From: an uncultured Bacteroides sp.
GTDB lineage: Bacteria; Bacteroidota; Bacteroidia; Bacteroidales; Bacteroidaceae
Direction of reading: 5' to 3'
NCBI RefSeq assembly: GCF_900547205.1
Contig: NZ_URFY01000037.1
Span: 1 to 44,156 of the forward strand
Length of the DNA stretch: 44,156 nucleotides
Shown: positions 8,227 through 16,500 of the stretch, in pieces
Numbering within the stretch: the first letter of the stretch is position 1
Layout of the letters: the number at the start of each line of letters is the position of its first letter
Translations under genes and position numbers: made by a program
Notes under the pieces: generated by a model
Told to the model about the DNA's origin: nothing
Databases searched by the model: none
The model's input: only the letters and a program-made list of their open reading frames with translations

Positions 8227-8259
8227 TTTGGCTAAAACAAAATAAATGACGTACTTTTG
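8227..8259 (+). promoter_or_regulatory. Promoter of rnpB
   Basis: TTTG (8227-8230), a 21-bp spacer and TACTTTTG (8252-8259), a perfect match to the Bacteroides consensus. The predicted start is about 8266, exactly where the RNase P RNA begins. Confidence 0.85.
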
Positions 8260-8265
8260 CAATCT

Positions 8266-8631
8266 AAAGCAGTTGGCCGGTCTGTCGCGTGCGCGTTTCG
8301 CGCAGGAGGAAAGTCCGGGCAACATAGAGCATCCTACTTCCTAACAGAAAGCTGTCCGCGAGGGTAGAGTAACGTAGAAGAAAACAACCGCCGTTCCTTT
8401 CGGGGTGCGGTAAGGGTGAGAAGGTGGGGTAAGAGCCCACCAGCCGTATGGTGACATATCGGGCTGTACGTCTTAGGAGTTGTAAGGTCATGTAAACCGG
8501 CGTTATGAGAGTTGCTCGCTCCATGTCGGAGGGTAGACCGCTAAAGTGTCGTGGTGACACGCCACTCAGATAAATGACAGGCACCTTATATTTATATAAG
8601 GTACAGAACTCGGCTTACAGGCTGACTGCTT
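8266..8631 (+). ncRNA. rnpB: RNase P RNA
   Basis: This is the catalytic RNA that removes tRNA 5' leaders. The conserved 5' core GAGGAAAGTCCGGGC is at about 8307-8321. The 3' core AGAACTCGGCTTACAGGCTG is at about 8606-8625. The first bases (AAGCAGTTGGCC) pair with the last (GGCTGACTGCTT) to form the P1 helix. A run of T follows at 8630-8636 and serves as the terminator. Length (about 365 nt) fits Bacteroidetes type A RNA. A small local hairpin, ACCTTATATTTATATAAGGT at 8583-8602, looks like a lineage-variable stem near the 3' end. A 106-codon open frame on the opposite strand is a shadow. Confidence 0.95.
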
Positions 8632-8735
8632 TTTTCTTTTTCAAACTCTCAAACCATTAAAAGAGTGAATTTTAGCATTCAAACTAATTATGAGTGTTAC
8701 TGTTTTTATTATGTAACAACTGACAATTGATAAAG

Positions 8736-10055
8736 ATGAAGAAAAAAATCGCAGATATATGGAGATTCCTGACATACGACATCTGGCGTATTACGGAAGA
8801 TGAAGTGACCAGAACGAAGTTTTCGCTCTATAACATCATAAAAACCATTTATCTCTGCGTCAACAGATTCATCAACGACAGGCTTACCAATAAAGCTTCG
8901 GCACTGACCTACAGTACACTGCTTGCTATCGTACCCATGCTCGCCATTTTATTCGCTGTAGCCAGAGGATTCGGATTTGATAATGTACTAGAAGAACAAG
9001 TGCGAAGCAACCTTGGCGGAGCTTCGGAGACTTCGGAAGTTATCCTGTCTTTTGTCGATTCCTATTTATCACAAACCAAAAGCGGTGTATTCATCGGCGT
9101 AGGTCTTGTGTTACTGCTTTGGACGGTCATTAATCTGGTCAGCAACATTGAAGTGACTTTCAACCGTATCTGGGAAGTGAAGAAAGAACGTTCGGTGTAT
9201 CGCAAAATCACAGACTACTTTTCCATGTTCCTGCTTATGCCTATACTTATCATCGTATCCAGCGGACTCTCTATTTTTACGAGTACAATGCTGAAACAGA
9301 TGGAAGATTTTGTTTTGCTTGCTCCTATCTTTAAATTCCTCATACGACTTATCCCCTTTGCTCTGACTTGGCTGATGTTTACGGGACTCTATATCTTTAT
9401 GCCGAACACTAAAGTGAAGTTCCGACACGCGTTTATTGCCGGAATATTAGCAGGTTCCGCCTATCAGATTTTCCAATACATATATATCAGCAGTCAGATG
9501 GGGGTATCAAAATACAACGCTATCTATGGAAGTTTCGCAGCACTCCCCTTGTTCCTGCTCTGGTTGCAGATATCATGGACTATCTGCCTGTTCGGTGCCG
9601 AACTGACTTATGCCGGACAAAATATCCGTAGCTTCAGCTTCGACCAAGACACCCGTAATATCAGCCGACGGTACAGAGATTTCATTTCCATCCTGATTAT
9701 GTCTCTTATCGCCAAACGGTTTGAAATGAATGAGCAGCCTTACACGGCCTCGCAAATCTCCGAAGAACATCAGATTCCGATTCGGCTGACCAAGCAAGTA
9801 CTCTATCAGCTACAAGAAATAAACTTGATACACGAAGTAGTAACCGACCAGAAAAGCGAAGATATAGGCTATCAGCCTTCCATGGATATTAGCCAGCTAA
9901 ATGTAGCTATTCTGCTCGACCGTCTAGATACTTATGGCTCTGAAAACTTCAAAATCGACAAAGACGAGGAGTTCAACGACGAATGGAAAGTACTGACGGA
10001 ATCGAGGGAGGAATACTATAAAAAGGCTAGTGAAGTATTGCTGAAGGATTTATAA
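8736..10055 (+). CDS. YihY/UPF0761-family inner-membrane protein
   Basis: A 439-aa integral membrane protein of the YihY (formerly RNase BN-like, virulence-factor BrkB) family, whose function is unsettled. It was once called a ribonuclease, but in E. coli RNase BN is a different protein. The family signature is seen in NKASALTYSTLLAIVPMLAI followed by about six membrane segments up to residue ~295, with the conserved GSFAALPLFLLWLQISWTICLFGAEL near the end of the membrane part. A cytoplasmic C-terminal region (~310-439) with a winged-helix-like portion follows. ATG at 8736 is preferred to an upstream TTG at 8727. It may be co-transcribed with the tricorn-like gene 59 bp downstream. Confidence 0.85.
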   Translation: MKKKIADIWRFLTYDIWRITEDEVTRTKFSLYNIIKTIYLCVNRFINDRLTNKASALTYSTLLAIVPMLAILFAVARGFGFDNVLEEQVRSNLGGASETSEVILSFVDSYLSQTKSGVFIGVGLVLLLWTVINLVSNIEVTFNRIWEVKKERSVYRKITDYFSMFLLMPILIIVSSGLSIFTSTMLKQMEDFVLLAPIFKFLIRLIPFALTWLMFTGLYIFMPNTKVKFRHAFIAGILAGSAYQIFQYIYISSQMGVSKYNAIYGSFAALPLFLLWLQISWTICLFGAELTYAGQNIRSFSFDQDTRNISRRYRDFISILIMSLIAKRFEMNEQPYTASQISEEHQIPIRLTKQVLYQLQEINLIHEVVTDQKSEDIGYQPSMDISQLNVAILLDRLDTYGSENFKIDKDEEFNDEWKVLTESREEYYKKASEVLLKDL

Positions 10056-10114
10056 GTAGCCCGAAGCCTTGAATCACCGGAAATTAATGAAACACAATTT
10101 TAATTGAAAATAGA

Positions 10115-13100
10115 ATGAATAAGCTACTACTCAGTGCATTTACCCTATGCTTTGCAGGGACAGTCATTGCACAGGAATCGCCGCTATGGATGCGCCATTG
10201 CGCCCTTTCTCCTGACGGGAAAGACATAGCGTTCACTTACAAGGGAGATATTTACACAGTGCCTTCATCGGGCGGACGTGCTACGCAAGTCACCACCAAT
10301 CCGGCTTTTGACACGGAACCTATCTGGAGTCCGGATGGGAAACAGATTGCCTTTGCATCCGACCGCATGGGAAGTATGGACGTTTTTGTGGTATCCAGAG
10401 AGGGTGGAACTCCCCGGCGACTAACGACTCATTCCGGCAGTGAAAAGCCTGTTGCTTACAAAGACAATAACCATATTTTATTCACAGCCAACATTGCACC
10501 TTCTACAGAAGATGCCGGATTTCCTTCCGGTCAGTTCCAGCAGATATACGAAGTTGCCGTGACAGGCGGACGTCCAGTTATGTTTTCTTCATTGCCGATG
10601 GAGTGCATTTCCATCAATAAAGACGGAGCGATGCTGTATCAAGATAAAAAAGGATACGAGGACTACTGGCGTAAGCATCAAGTATCTCCCATTGCCCGTG
10701 ATATTTGGATGTATACTCCAGGGAAAACTCCTGTTTATCAGAAACAAACTACTTTCGGTGGCGAAGACCGCGAACCGGTATGGGCTCCCGACGGCAAGTC
10801 GTTTTATTATTTAAGCGAGGAAAAAGGCTCTTTCAATGTATTTCAACACACCCCGGGCGATGCTACTTCCCGTCAAATTACTTTCCACACCAAGCATCCC
10901 ATACGCTTCCTGAGTATAGCAAACGACGGTAAGATTTGTTACGGCTACGACGGCGAGATTTATACTCTCCTGCCAAATGGAAAGCCTCAGAAAGTGAATA
11001 TTACCATCCTGGCGGATAAGAACGATAAGGATATCATCCGCCAAATCAGATCTTATGGTGCAACTGATATCGCCGTGTCTCCTAAAGGAAAAGAAGTTGC
11101 ATTCATTATGCGCGGTGATGTATATGTCACTTCCATTGATTATCAGACCACCAAACAGATTACTAATACTCCCGACCAGGAACGCAACATCAGCTTTTCT
11201 CCCGATGGAAGAACCTTAGTTTATTCTTCAGAGCGCAATGGACTTTGGCAACTTTATACCTCGACTATCGTGCGCAAAGAAGAAAAGCAGTTTACTTATG
11301 CCACAGAATTGAAAGAAGAACGCCTGACAAACTCCAGCGTTGCTTCCTTCGAGCCACAGTTCAGCCCTGATGGAAAAGAGATTGCTTTCCTCGAGAACCG
11401 CACCTCTATCCGCGTCATCAATCTGAAAAGCAAAGCGGTACGCACGGTTATGGACGCCCAATACCAGTATTCATATTCTGACGGCGACCAATGGTTTCAG
11501 TGGAGTCCCGACAGCAAATGGATTCTTTCAGACTATATCGGCATCGGTGGGTGGAATAATAAAGACGTCGTTCTGCTAAAAGCAGATGGAAAAGGCGAAA
11601 TGGTTAATCTTACCGAAAGTGGATATAGCGATACGAATGCTAAATGGGTATTAGGCGGAAAAGCGATGATATGGAACAGCGACCGTGCCGGATATCGCAG
11701 CCACGGTAGCTGGGGAAGTGAACGTGACGTTTATATCATGTTCTTCGATGTGGATGCGTACAACCGATTCACGATGAGCAAAGAAGATCTTGCTTTGCTT
11801 GAAGAAGCCGAAAAAGCCGAGAAGGAAGAGAAAGCTAAAAAAGAAAAGGCGGAGAAAGAGAAAGCTGACAAGAAGAAAGATGCCAAAGGCAAGGATGCCA
11901 AGAAAGAAGATACGGATAAGAAAAAAGAAGAAGACGTTAAAGCATTGACTTTCGACCTCGACAACCGTTTCGACCGTATCGTCCGTCTGACCGTTAATTC
12001 TTCTCGACTCGGAGATGCTGTGCTGACTCCGAAAGGTGATGCGCTCTATTATCTGGCTGCTTTCGAAGGTGGCTATGACTTATGGGTACATAAATTAAAA
12101 GAGAACTCCACTAAAATACTATTAAAAGGAGTTGGCGGAGGTGCATTGATTCCTGACAAGGAAGAGAAGAATATCTTTATGTGCACAGGAGGCCAATTGA
12201 AGAAAATCGAAATTGCCGGCAGCAAAATCACTCCCATCAGCTTTGAGGCTTTCTTCGATTATCGTCCTTATGAGGAGCGCGCGTACATCTTCGATCACGT
12301 TTACCAACAGGTAAATGACAAGTTCTATGTAGCCGACCTTCAAGGAACCGACTGGAAAGGATACAAAACTGCTTACGAACGTTTCTTGCCACATATCTCC
12401 AACAATTACGACTTCGCTGAGATGTTAAGCGAGTTTCTGGGTGAACTTAATGCTTCGCATACCGGAGCCCGTTACGGAGCTGGAAGTAGCGCATTGCCTA
12501 CTGCCAGTTTGGGAGTATTCTATGATGAATCCTACAACGGTGCAGGACTCAAAATCAAAGAGATTCTTGACCAGAGTCCTCTCACACAGAAAAAGACTGA
12601 TGTGAAAGCAGGATGTATCATCGAAAAAGTGGATGGCAAGACGATTGAAAACAATGCTGATTACTTCCCGCTGTTTGAAGGAAAAGTGGGACGCAAAGTC
12701 ATACTTACCGTATATGACCCCGCCACAAAGAAACGTTTTGAAGAAACAGTAAAGGCAATCAGTTATGGTGCGCAGAGCGACCTGCTTTACAAACGTTGGG
12801 TGAAGCGTTGTGCTCAGAAAGTAGAAGAATTGTCCGGTGGTCGCATTGCCTACATACATATAAAAGGTATGGATAGTCCAAGTTTCCGCAAGATGTATTC
12901 CGAACTGTTGGGACGTTATCGCAACAAAGAAGCCGTTATCATAGATACCCGTCACAATGGTGGTGGATGGCTGCATGATGATGTGGTGACACTGCTTAGC
13001 GGAAAAGAATATCAGCGTTTCGTTCCACGCGGTCAATATATAGGTAGCGATCCATTTAATAAATGGCTGAAACCTTCGTGTATGTTGGCTTGCGAGGATA

Positions 13101-13402
13101 ACTATAGTAATGCGCATGGTACTCCTTATGTTTATAAGACATTAGGCATCGGCAAGCTGATAGGTACACCCGTTGCCGGAACCATGACAGCCGTGTGGTG
13201 GGAACGTCAGATTGACCCGTCTATCGTGTTTGGTATTCCGCAGGTAGGCTGCATGGATATGGATGGGAAATACCTTGAAAACCAAACGTTGCAACCCGAC
13301 ATTCTTGTTTATAATGAACCGGCTGCCAGCTTGAAAGGTGAGGATGCTCAATTGAAAGCAGCAGTAGAGCATCTGCTCAAAGAGTTGTTGAAAAAGAAAT
13401 AA
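10115..13402 (+). CDS. Tricorn-like S41 serine protease with beta-propeller
   Basis: A 1095-aa exported protein. It has a signal peptide (1-19, ending VIAQ), an N-terminal WD40-like/PD40 beta-propeller region with repeated SPDGKxIAF-type motifs (about 22-540), then a striking Lys/Glu/Ala-rich linker (about 564-610). After a second beta-rich region come the tail-specific protease core with HTGARYG (His782), a PDZ-like domain (~815-895), and the S41 domain with DTRHNGGGWLHDD and the presumed nucleophile Ser998 in EDNYSNAHG. The layout matches archaeal tricorn (about 1070 aa), which cuts peptides released by larger proteases. Here a periplasmic peptide-degrading role is inferred. A 15-bp perfect terminator hairpin follows the stop codon. 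Confidence 0.9.
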   Translation: MNKLLLSAFTLCFAGTVIAQESPLWMRHCALSPDGKDIAFTYKGDIYTVPSSGGRATQVTTNPAFDTEPIWSPDGKQIAFASDRMGSMDVFVVSREGGTPRRLTTHSGSEKPVAYKDNNHILFTANIAPSTEDAGFPSGQFQQIYEVAVTGGRPVMFSSLPMECISINKDGAMLYQDKKGYEDYWRKHQVSPIARDIWMYTPGKTPVYQKQTTFGGEDREPVWAPDGKSFYYLSEEKGSFNVFQHTPGDATSRQITFHTKHPIRFLSIANDGKICYGYDGEIYTLLPNGKPQKVNITILADKNDKDIIRQIRSYGATDIAVSPKGKEVAFIMRGDVYVTSIDYQTTKQITNTPDQERNISFSPDGRTLVYSSERNGLWQLYTSTIVRKEEKQFTYATELKEERLTNSSVASFEPQFSPDGKEIAFLENRTSIRVINLKSKAVRTVMDAQYQYSYSDGDQWFQWSPDSKWILSDYIGIGGWNNKDVVLLKADGKGEMVNLTESGYSDTNAKWVLGGKAMIWNSDRAGYRSHGSWGSERDVYIMFFDVDAYNRFTMSKEDLALLEEAEKAEKEEKAKKEKAEKEKADKKKDAKGKDAKKEDTDKKKEEDVKALTFDLDNRFDRIVRLTVNSSRLGDAVLTPKGDALYYLAAFEGGYDLWVHKLKENSTKILLKGVGGGALIPDKEEKNIFMCTGGQLKKIEIAGSKITPISFEAFFDYRPYEERAYIFDHVYQQVNDKFYVADLQGTDWKGYKTAYERFLPHISNNYDFAEMLSEFLGELNASHTGARYGAGSSALPTASLGVFYDESYNGAGLKIKEILDQSPLTQKKTDVKAGCIIEKVDGKTIENNADYFPLFEGKVGRKVILTVYDPATKKRFEETVKAISYGAQSDLLYKRWVKRCAQKVEELSGGRIAYIHIKGMDSPSFRKMYSELLGRYRNKEAVIIDTRHNGGGWLHDDVVTLLSGKEYQRFVPRGQYIGSDPFNKWLKPSCMLACEDNYSNAHGTPYVYKTLGIGKLIGTPVAGTMTAVWWERQIDPSIVFGIPQVGCMDMDGKYLENQTLQPDILVYNEPAASLKGEDAQLKAAVEHLLKELLKKK

Positions 13403-13405
13403 AAT

Positions 13406-13446
13406 AGAAAGGGCTGTGATTGAAGTTTTTCATCACAGCCCTTTCT
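13406..13446. terminator. Bidirectional terminator between convergent genes
   Basis: Perfect 15-bp arms AGAAAGGGCTGTGAT (13406-13420) and ATCACAGCCCTTTCT (13432-13446) around an 11-nt loop, with A/T-rich flanks on both sides. It separates the tricorn-like gene from the nitroreductase gene. Confidence 0.85.
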
Positions 13447-13471
13447 ATATTTTGAATATGTTTTTGTCCGA

Positions 13472-14017
13472 TTAATACCGATTATAAGTAATCACCTTCT
13501 CTTTCACTTTTCTTATCTTCTTCCGCTTCTCTTTCACCGGATACCCTATTGTAATATCCAGCAACAGCCGTTTTGAATCAGGAATCCCCGTCAACCGCTT
13601 TATCTCTTTTTCATCAAACCATCCCAAGATACAGGACCCCAGTCCTTCACTCTCGGCAGCCAATGTGATATGTGCAGCAGCAATCCCTATATCAATCAGC
13701 GGAAAATGCTTCCCTTTTACTTTTCCTCCAAGCAAAGAAGTGATGTTGGCAGACTCTTCTACAACCAATATATGCACAGGAGCATCTTTAGCAAACTTAT
13801 TCATTCCAAGTCCTGCCGCAGCCTTACCCACTTTCAACGACAATTCGTGATCTGTTATCACCACAAATTTCCATGGCTGCGCATTGCAAGCAGAAGGCGC
13901 CAATCGCCCCACCTCCAGAATCCGCTCCAACTTCTCCGTCTCCACAGAACGTTCTTTATCGTATGCGCGGTCACTCTGGCGGGAAAGCACCAATTGTAAA
14001 AAATCCGTAGTCTCCAT
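13472..14017 (-). CDS. Nitroreductase-family flavoprotein
   Basis: A 181-aa FMN-dependent oxidoreductase of the nitroreductase fold. The family N-terminal motif SRQSDRAYDKE (the usual RRSxRxF position) and the FMN-binding/active segment APSACNAQPWKFVV at about 37-50 are visible. So is the C-terminal GSCILGWFDEKEIKRL segment. Its natural substrate cannot be read from sequence. It begins 2 bp after the riboflavin synthase stop and is co-transcribed with it, so the operon couples flavin synthesis with a flavin-dependent enzyme. No export signal, hence cytoplasmic. Confidence 0.9.
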   Translation of the reverse strand: METTDFLQLVLSRQSDRAYDKERSVETEKLERILEVGRLAPSACNAQPWKFVVITDHELSLKVGKAAAGLGMNKFAKDAPVHILVVEESANITSLLGGKVKGKHFPLIDIGIAAAHITLAAESEGLGSCILGWFDEKEIKRLTGIPDSKRLLLDITIGYPVKEKRKKIRKVKEKVITYNRY

Positions 14018-14019
14018 CC

Positions 14020-14622
14020 TTATTTATATTGAATCATCCGGCTGATATACTTGCCGATTATATCAAATTCTATATTCACCACACTACCAATCGCAAACGT
14101 ATGGAAGTTGGTATGCTCGTAAGTATACGGAATGATAGCCACCTGGAAAGTATCATCCGTGGGGCAACACACTGTCAGACTGACTCCGTTCACCGTTACC
14201 GAACCTTTATCTACCGTGATATATCCGCGTTTAGCCATTTCCTTATCAAAAGCATATTGAAAAGTAAAGTACCAGCTCCCTTCCGCATCTTTTATATCGA
14301 TACAAGTAGCAGTCTGGTCTACATGCCCCTGAACAATATGCCCATCCAGCCGACCGTTCATCATCATGCTGCGTTCCACATTTACCTTGTCTCCCACTTT
14401 CAGCAATCCGAGATTAGAGCGGTCCAATGTTTCTTTCATGGCAGTCACCGTATACGTATCATCCGTCATGCTCACTACCGTCAAGCAAACGCCATTGTGA
14501 GAAATACTTTGGTCGATTTTCAACTCATTCACAAACGAACACTTAAAAGTAAAGTGTATATTCTCCTGGTCTTTCACCAGTGCTACCAAGGTAGCATATT
14601 CTTCTACTATTCCAGAAAACAT
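14020..14622 (-). CDS. ribE: Riboflavin synthase
   Basis: A 200-aa enzyme that dismutates two molecules of 6,7-dimethyl-8-ribityllumazine to riboflavin, the last step of the pathway. The canonical N-terminus MFSGIVEE is present. Two similar lumazine-binding barrels each carry the NGVCLTV / NGVSLTV motif: SISHNGVCLTVVS near residue 40 and SVTVNGVSLTVCC near residue 142. The interdomain GHIVQGHVDQTA is at about 95-106. The length is normal. It is the first gene of a two-gene operon with the nitroreductase. A -7 box lies at 14684-14691. No FMN riboswitch is seen in the 60-base leader. Confidence 0.96.
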   Translation of the reverse strand: MFSGIVEEYATLVALVKDQENIHFTFKCSFVNELKIDQSISHNGVCLTVVSMTDDTYTVTAMKETLDRSNLGLLKVGDKVNVERSMMMNGRLDGHIVQGHVDQTATCIDIKDAEGSWYFTFQYAFDKEMAKRGYITVDKGSVTVNGVSLTVCCPTDDTFQVAIIPYTYEHTNFHTFAIGSVVNIEFDIIGKYISRMIQYK

Positions 14623-14683
14623 AATGTTATTTACGATTTTACAATTTACAAATCACGATTTGAAATACTCATTTTATAGGGCT

Positions 14684-14691
14684 CAAAGATA
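14684..14691 (-). promoter_or_regulatory. -7 box of the ribE operon
   Basis: TATCTTTG on the minus strand, 61 bp upstream of the ribE start. A matching -33 TTTG is not seen. Confidence 0.5.
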
Positions 14692-14724
14692 CAAATAAGC
14701 TGGCAGGAAAGAAAATAAGAGCAT

Positions 14725-14812
14725 AAAAAAAAGGGGCTTTTCACAAAGCTCCTTTTTTCAGTTTTCAATAGGTATTAGTTTTTTTTAAGGTAAAAAGATT
14801 GTTTTCAGGATA
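14725..14812 (-). ncRNA. Candidate small RNA, about 88 nt
   Basis: A perfect Bacteroides promoter (14819-14851) predicts a transcript starting at about 14812. It would end at an intrinsic terminator: stem arms 14731-14740 and 14745-14754 (one mismatch), a GUGA tetraloop, then eight U (14725-14732). Between them is an A-rich, apparently unstructured stretch with no open frame of note and no start codon with a plausible coding extension. It lies downstream of phoU (ends at 15002) and upstream of ribE, on the same strand as both. It could be an independent small RNA, possibly linked to phosphate regulation by position only. It could also be a processed 3' UTR of phoU, but the promoter argues for independence. 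Confidence 0.6.
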
Positions 14813-14818
14813 ACGGTG

Positions 14819-14851
14819 CAAATATAGGTGCTTTTACCGATATTATCCAAA
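14819..14851 (-). promoter_or_regulatory. Promoter of the candidate small RNA
   Basis: On the minus strand TTTG (14848-14851), a 21-bp spacer and TATATTTG (14819-14826), a full consensus match with no protein gene downstream before a terminator. Confidence 0.75.
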
Positions 14852-15001
14852 TTATAAAACATGTCATATAACATCTTTTTGAAAAATCTTTGGATTTATT
14901 ATCATTTATAGCAAAACACCTGTAACTTACCCATTACGGGAGACAAATATAAGATAAATTTCTAAGGAGCACTAATTTCTGTTTAAAATTCAGCAGAAAA
15001 A
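14852..15001. other. A/T-rich intergenic stretch downstream of phoU
   Basis: No gene is seen. One isolated -7-like TATATTTG on the minus strand at 14944-14951 lacks a -33 partner. With the small-RNA candidate and the ribE leader it fills the 379-bp gap between phoU and ribE. Confidence 0.5.
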
Positions 15002-15691
15002 TCACTTTTCAGGGTAATTATCGTCTGTTTTCCCCCGATGCTTTAACACTTTCGCGTCTATGAAAAATACAATCTCTTCGGCAATATTAGTGATATGGTC
15101 GCCCGAGCGTTCCAACTTACGGAATACGCCAATCAAATCCACACAAGTATTTGCCGTTTCAGGATGTTTAGTGATATAGTCGGCCAAGATGCCGGTTGCT
15201 TCTGCATTGATATCATCCAGCAAATTGTCTTTAGCAAATACACCCGTTGCCAAGTCGATACTTTCTTCGTTCAAGGCACGCTTAGCCAGTTCCAACATAG
15301 AAAGTACCTCTTCCAGCATTTCTGCCAAACGAAGGCGAGTCAGCAATTCCGCATCCACCACGGGTCCCTTGCATCGCACCACAAAGCGGGCGATACCTTC
15401 TGCAAAGTCTCCCAAACGTTCCAGATTCGTATTGATCTTCAACATCGCCAATACAAAACGAAGGTCAATAGCTACAGGATTATACAGTGCAATGATGTCT
15501 TCCACATCACTATCTATTTTTAATTCAAAGGCATTCACCCTACGCTCACGAACCATCACCTGCTGAGCCAGTTCCTTGTCAAGGGTAAGCACAGCTTCTC
15601 CCGCACGGTCAAGCTGATTGTACACCAAGGTCCACATTTCATCAATTTCCTTCTTCAATAAGATAAGTTCCGATTCTATAAACTTTACCAT
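15002..15691 (-). CDS. phoU: Phosphate-signalling/transport regulator PhoU
   Basis: The 229-aa all-helical protein has two PhoU repeats (about 8-105 and 112-215) with the conserved E/DxxxD metal-binding pattern, for example DSDVEDIIALY and RLGDFAEGIARF in the first repeat and RKLERSGDHITNIAEEIVFF in the second. PhoU restrains the PhoR kinase and the Pst transporter when phosphate is sufficient. Last gene of pstC-pstA-pstB-phoU, 42 bp after pstB. No terminator sits directly at its end. Confidence 0.95.
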   Translation of the reverse strand: MVKFIESELILLKKEIDEMWTLVYNQLDRAGEAVLTLDKELAQQVMVRERRVNAFELKIDSDVEDIIALYNPVAIDLRFVLAMLKINTNLERLGDFAEGIARFVVRCKGPVVDAELLTRLRLAEMLEEVLSMLELAKRALNEESIDLATGVFAKDNLLDDINAEATGILADYITKHPETANTCVDLIGVFRKLERSGDHITNIAEEIVFFIDAKVLKHRGKTDDNYPEK

Positions 15692-15733
15692 AATCTATTA
15701 TATATAAATGATTAATATTCTGTTGCCTATATA

Positions 15734-16492
15734 TTACCCGAAGCGCCCCGTTATGTAATTCTGCGTAGCCTCTTTCTCCGGATTGGTGAATATCTTTTTC
15801 GTTTGATCAAACTCCACCATTTCTCCCAGATAAAAGAATGCAGTCTTATCACTTACACGAGCTGCCTGCTGCATATTATGCGTCACAATGACAATCGTAT
15901 AATCTTTCTTCAATTCATGAATCAGCTCCTCCACTTTTGCCGTAGAGATGGGATCGAGTGCAGACGCAGGTTCATCCATCAACAATACCGAAGGAGACAC
16001 CGCCATCGCCCGTGCAATGCAAAGACGTTGCTGCTGCCCACCGGACAAGGCATAGGCCGATTCCTTCAACTTATCCTTCACTTCATCCCAAAGGGCTGCA
16101 CACTTTAGTGTCTCTTCCACTCGCTGACGGATAAATGCATTGTCCTTCACCCCATTCACGCGAAGCCCATAAGCCACATTCTCGAATATACTTTTCGGAA
16201 AAGGATTGGGACGCTGAAAAACCATTCCCACATTCTTGCGAAGCTCGTCTACCTCCACTCCTTTGGAATATATATTCTGTCCGTCGATACGGATTTCTCC
16301 TTCCAGACAGGTAGCAGGAATCAAATCATTCATCCGGTTGAAAAGACGAAGGAAAGTAGACTTTCCACAACCTGATGGACCTATAAAAGCAACTACCGAT
16401 TTTTCCTCAATTTGCATACTGATACCTTTCAAAGCATGGAAGTTCCCATACCAGAAATTCACATCGCGTGCATCTATTTTCACTGTATCCAT
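15734..16492 (-). CDS. pstB: Phosphate ABC transporter ATP-binding protein PstB
   Basis: A 252-aa ATPase that powers phosphate import through PstA and PstC. The Walker A motif GPSGCGKST is at 38-46, the signature ALSGGQQQR at 148-156, Walker B VLLMDEPASALD at 169-180, and the switch histidine lies in VIVTHNMQQA near 201. The length is typical of PstB. It lies 8 bp downstream of pstA and 42 bp upstream of phoU in the same direction, so it belongs to one transcription unit. Confidence 0.97.
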   Translation of the reverse strand: MDTVKIDARDVNFWYGNFHALKGISMQIEEKSVVAFIGPSGCGKSTFLRLFNRMNDLIPATCLEGEIRIDGQNIYSKGVEVDELRKNVGMVFQRPNPFPKSIFENVAYGLRVNGVKDNAFIRQRVEETLKCAALWDEVKDKLKESAYALSGGQQQRLCIARAMAVSPSVLLMDEPASALDPISTAKVEELIHELKKDYTIVIVTHNMQQAARVSDKTAFFYLGEMVEFDQTKKIFTNPEKEATQNYITGRFG

Positions 16493-16500
16493 ATACTTAG

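Noticed and set aside
8264..8584. 106-codon minus-strand open frame
   Set aside because: It is antisense to the RNase P RNA, whose conserved cores are clear.
12425..13117. 230-codon open frame antisense to the tricorn-like gene
   Set aside because: Shadow of a strongly supported coding region; rich in Cys, His and Phe as expected from the reverse of A/T-poor codons, with no recognisable domain.
14029..14679. 216-codon plus-strand open frame over ribE
   Set aside because: Antisense to riboflavin synthase, which has both lumazine-binding repeats.
14623..14683. FMN riboswitch in front of ribE
   Set aside because: The leader is only about 60 nt and lacks the conserved RFN-element segments.
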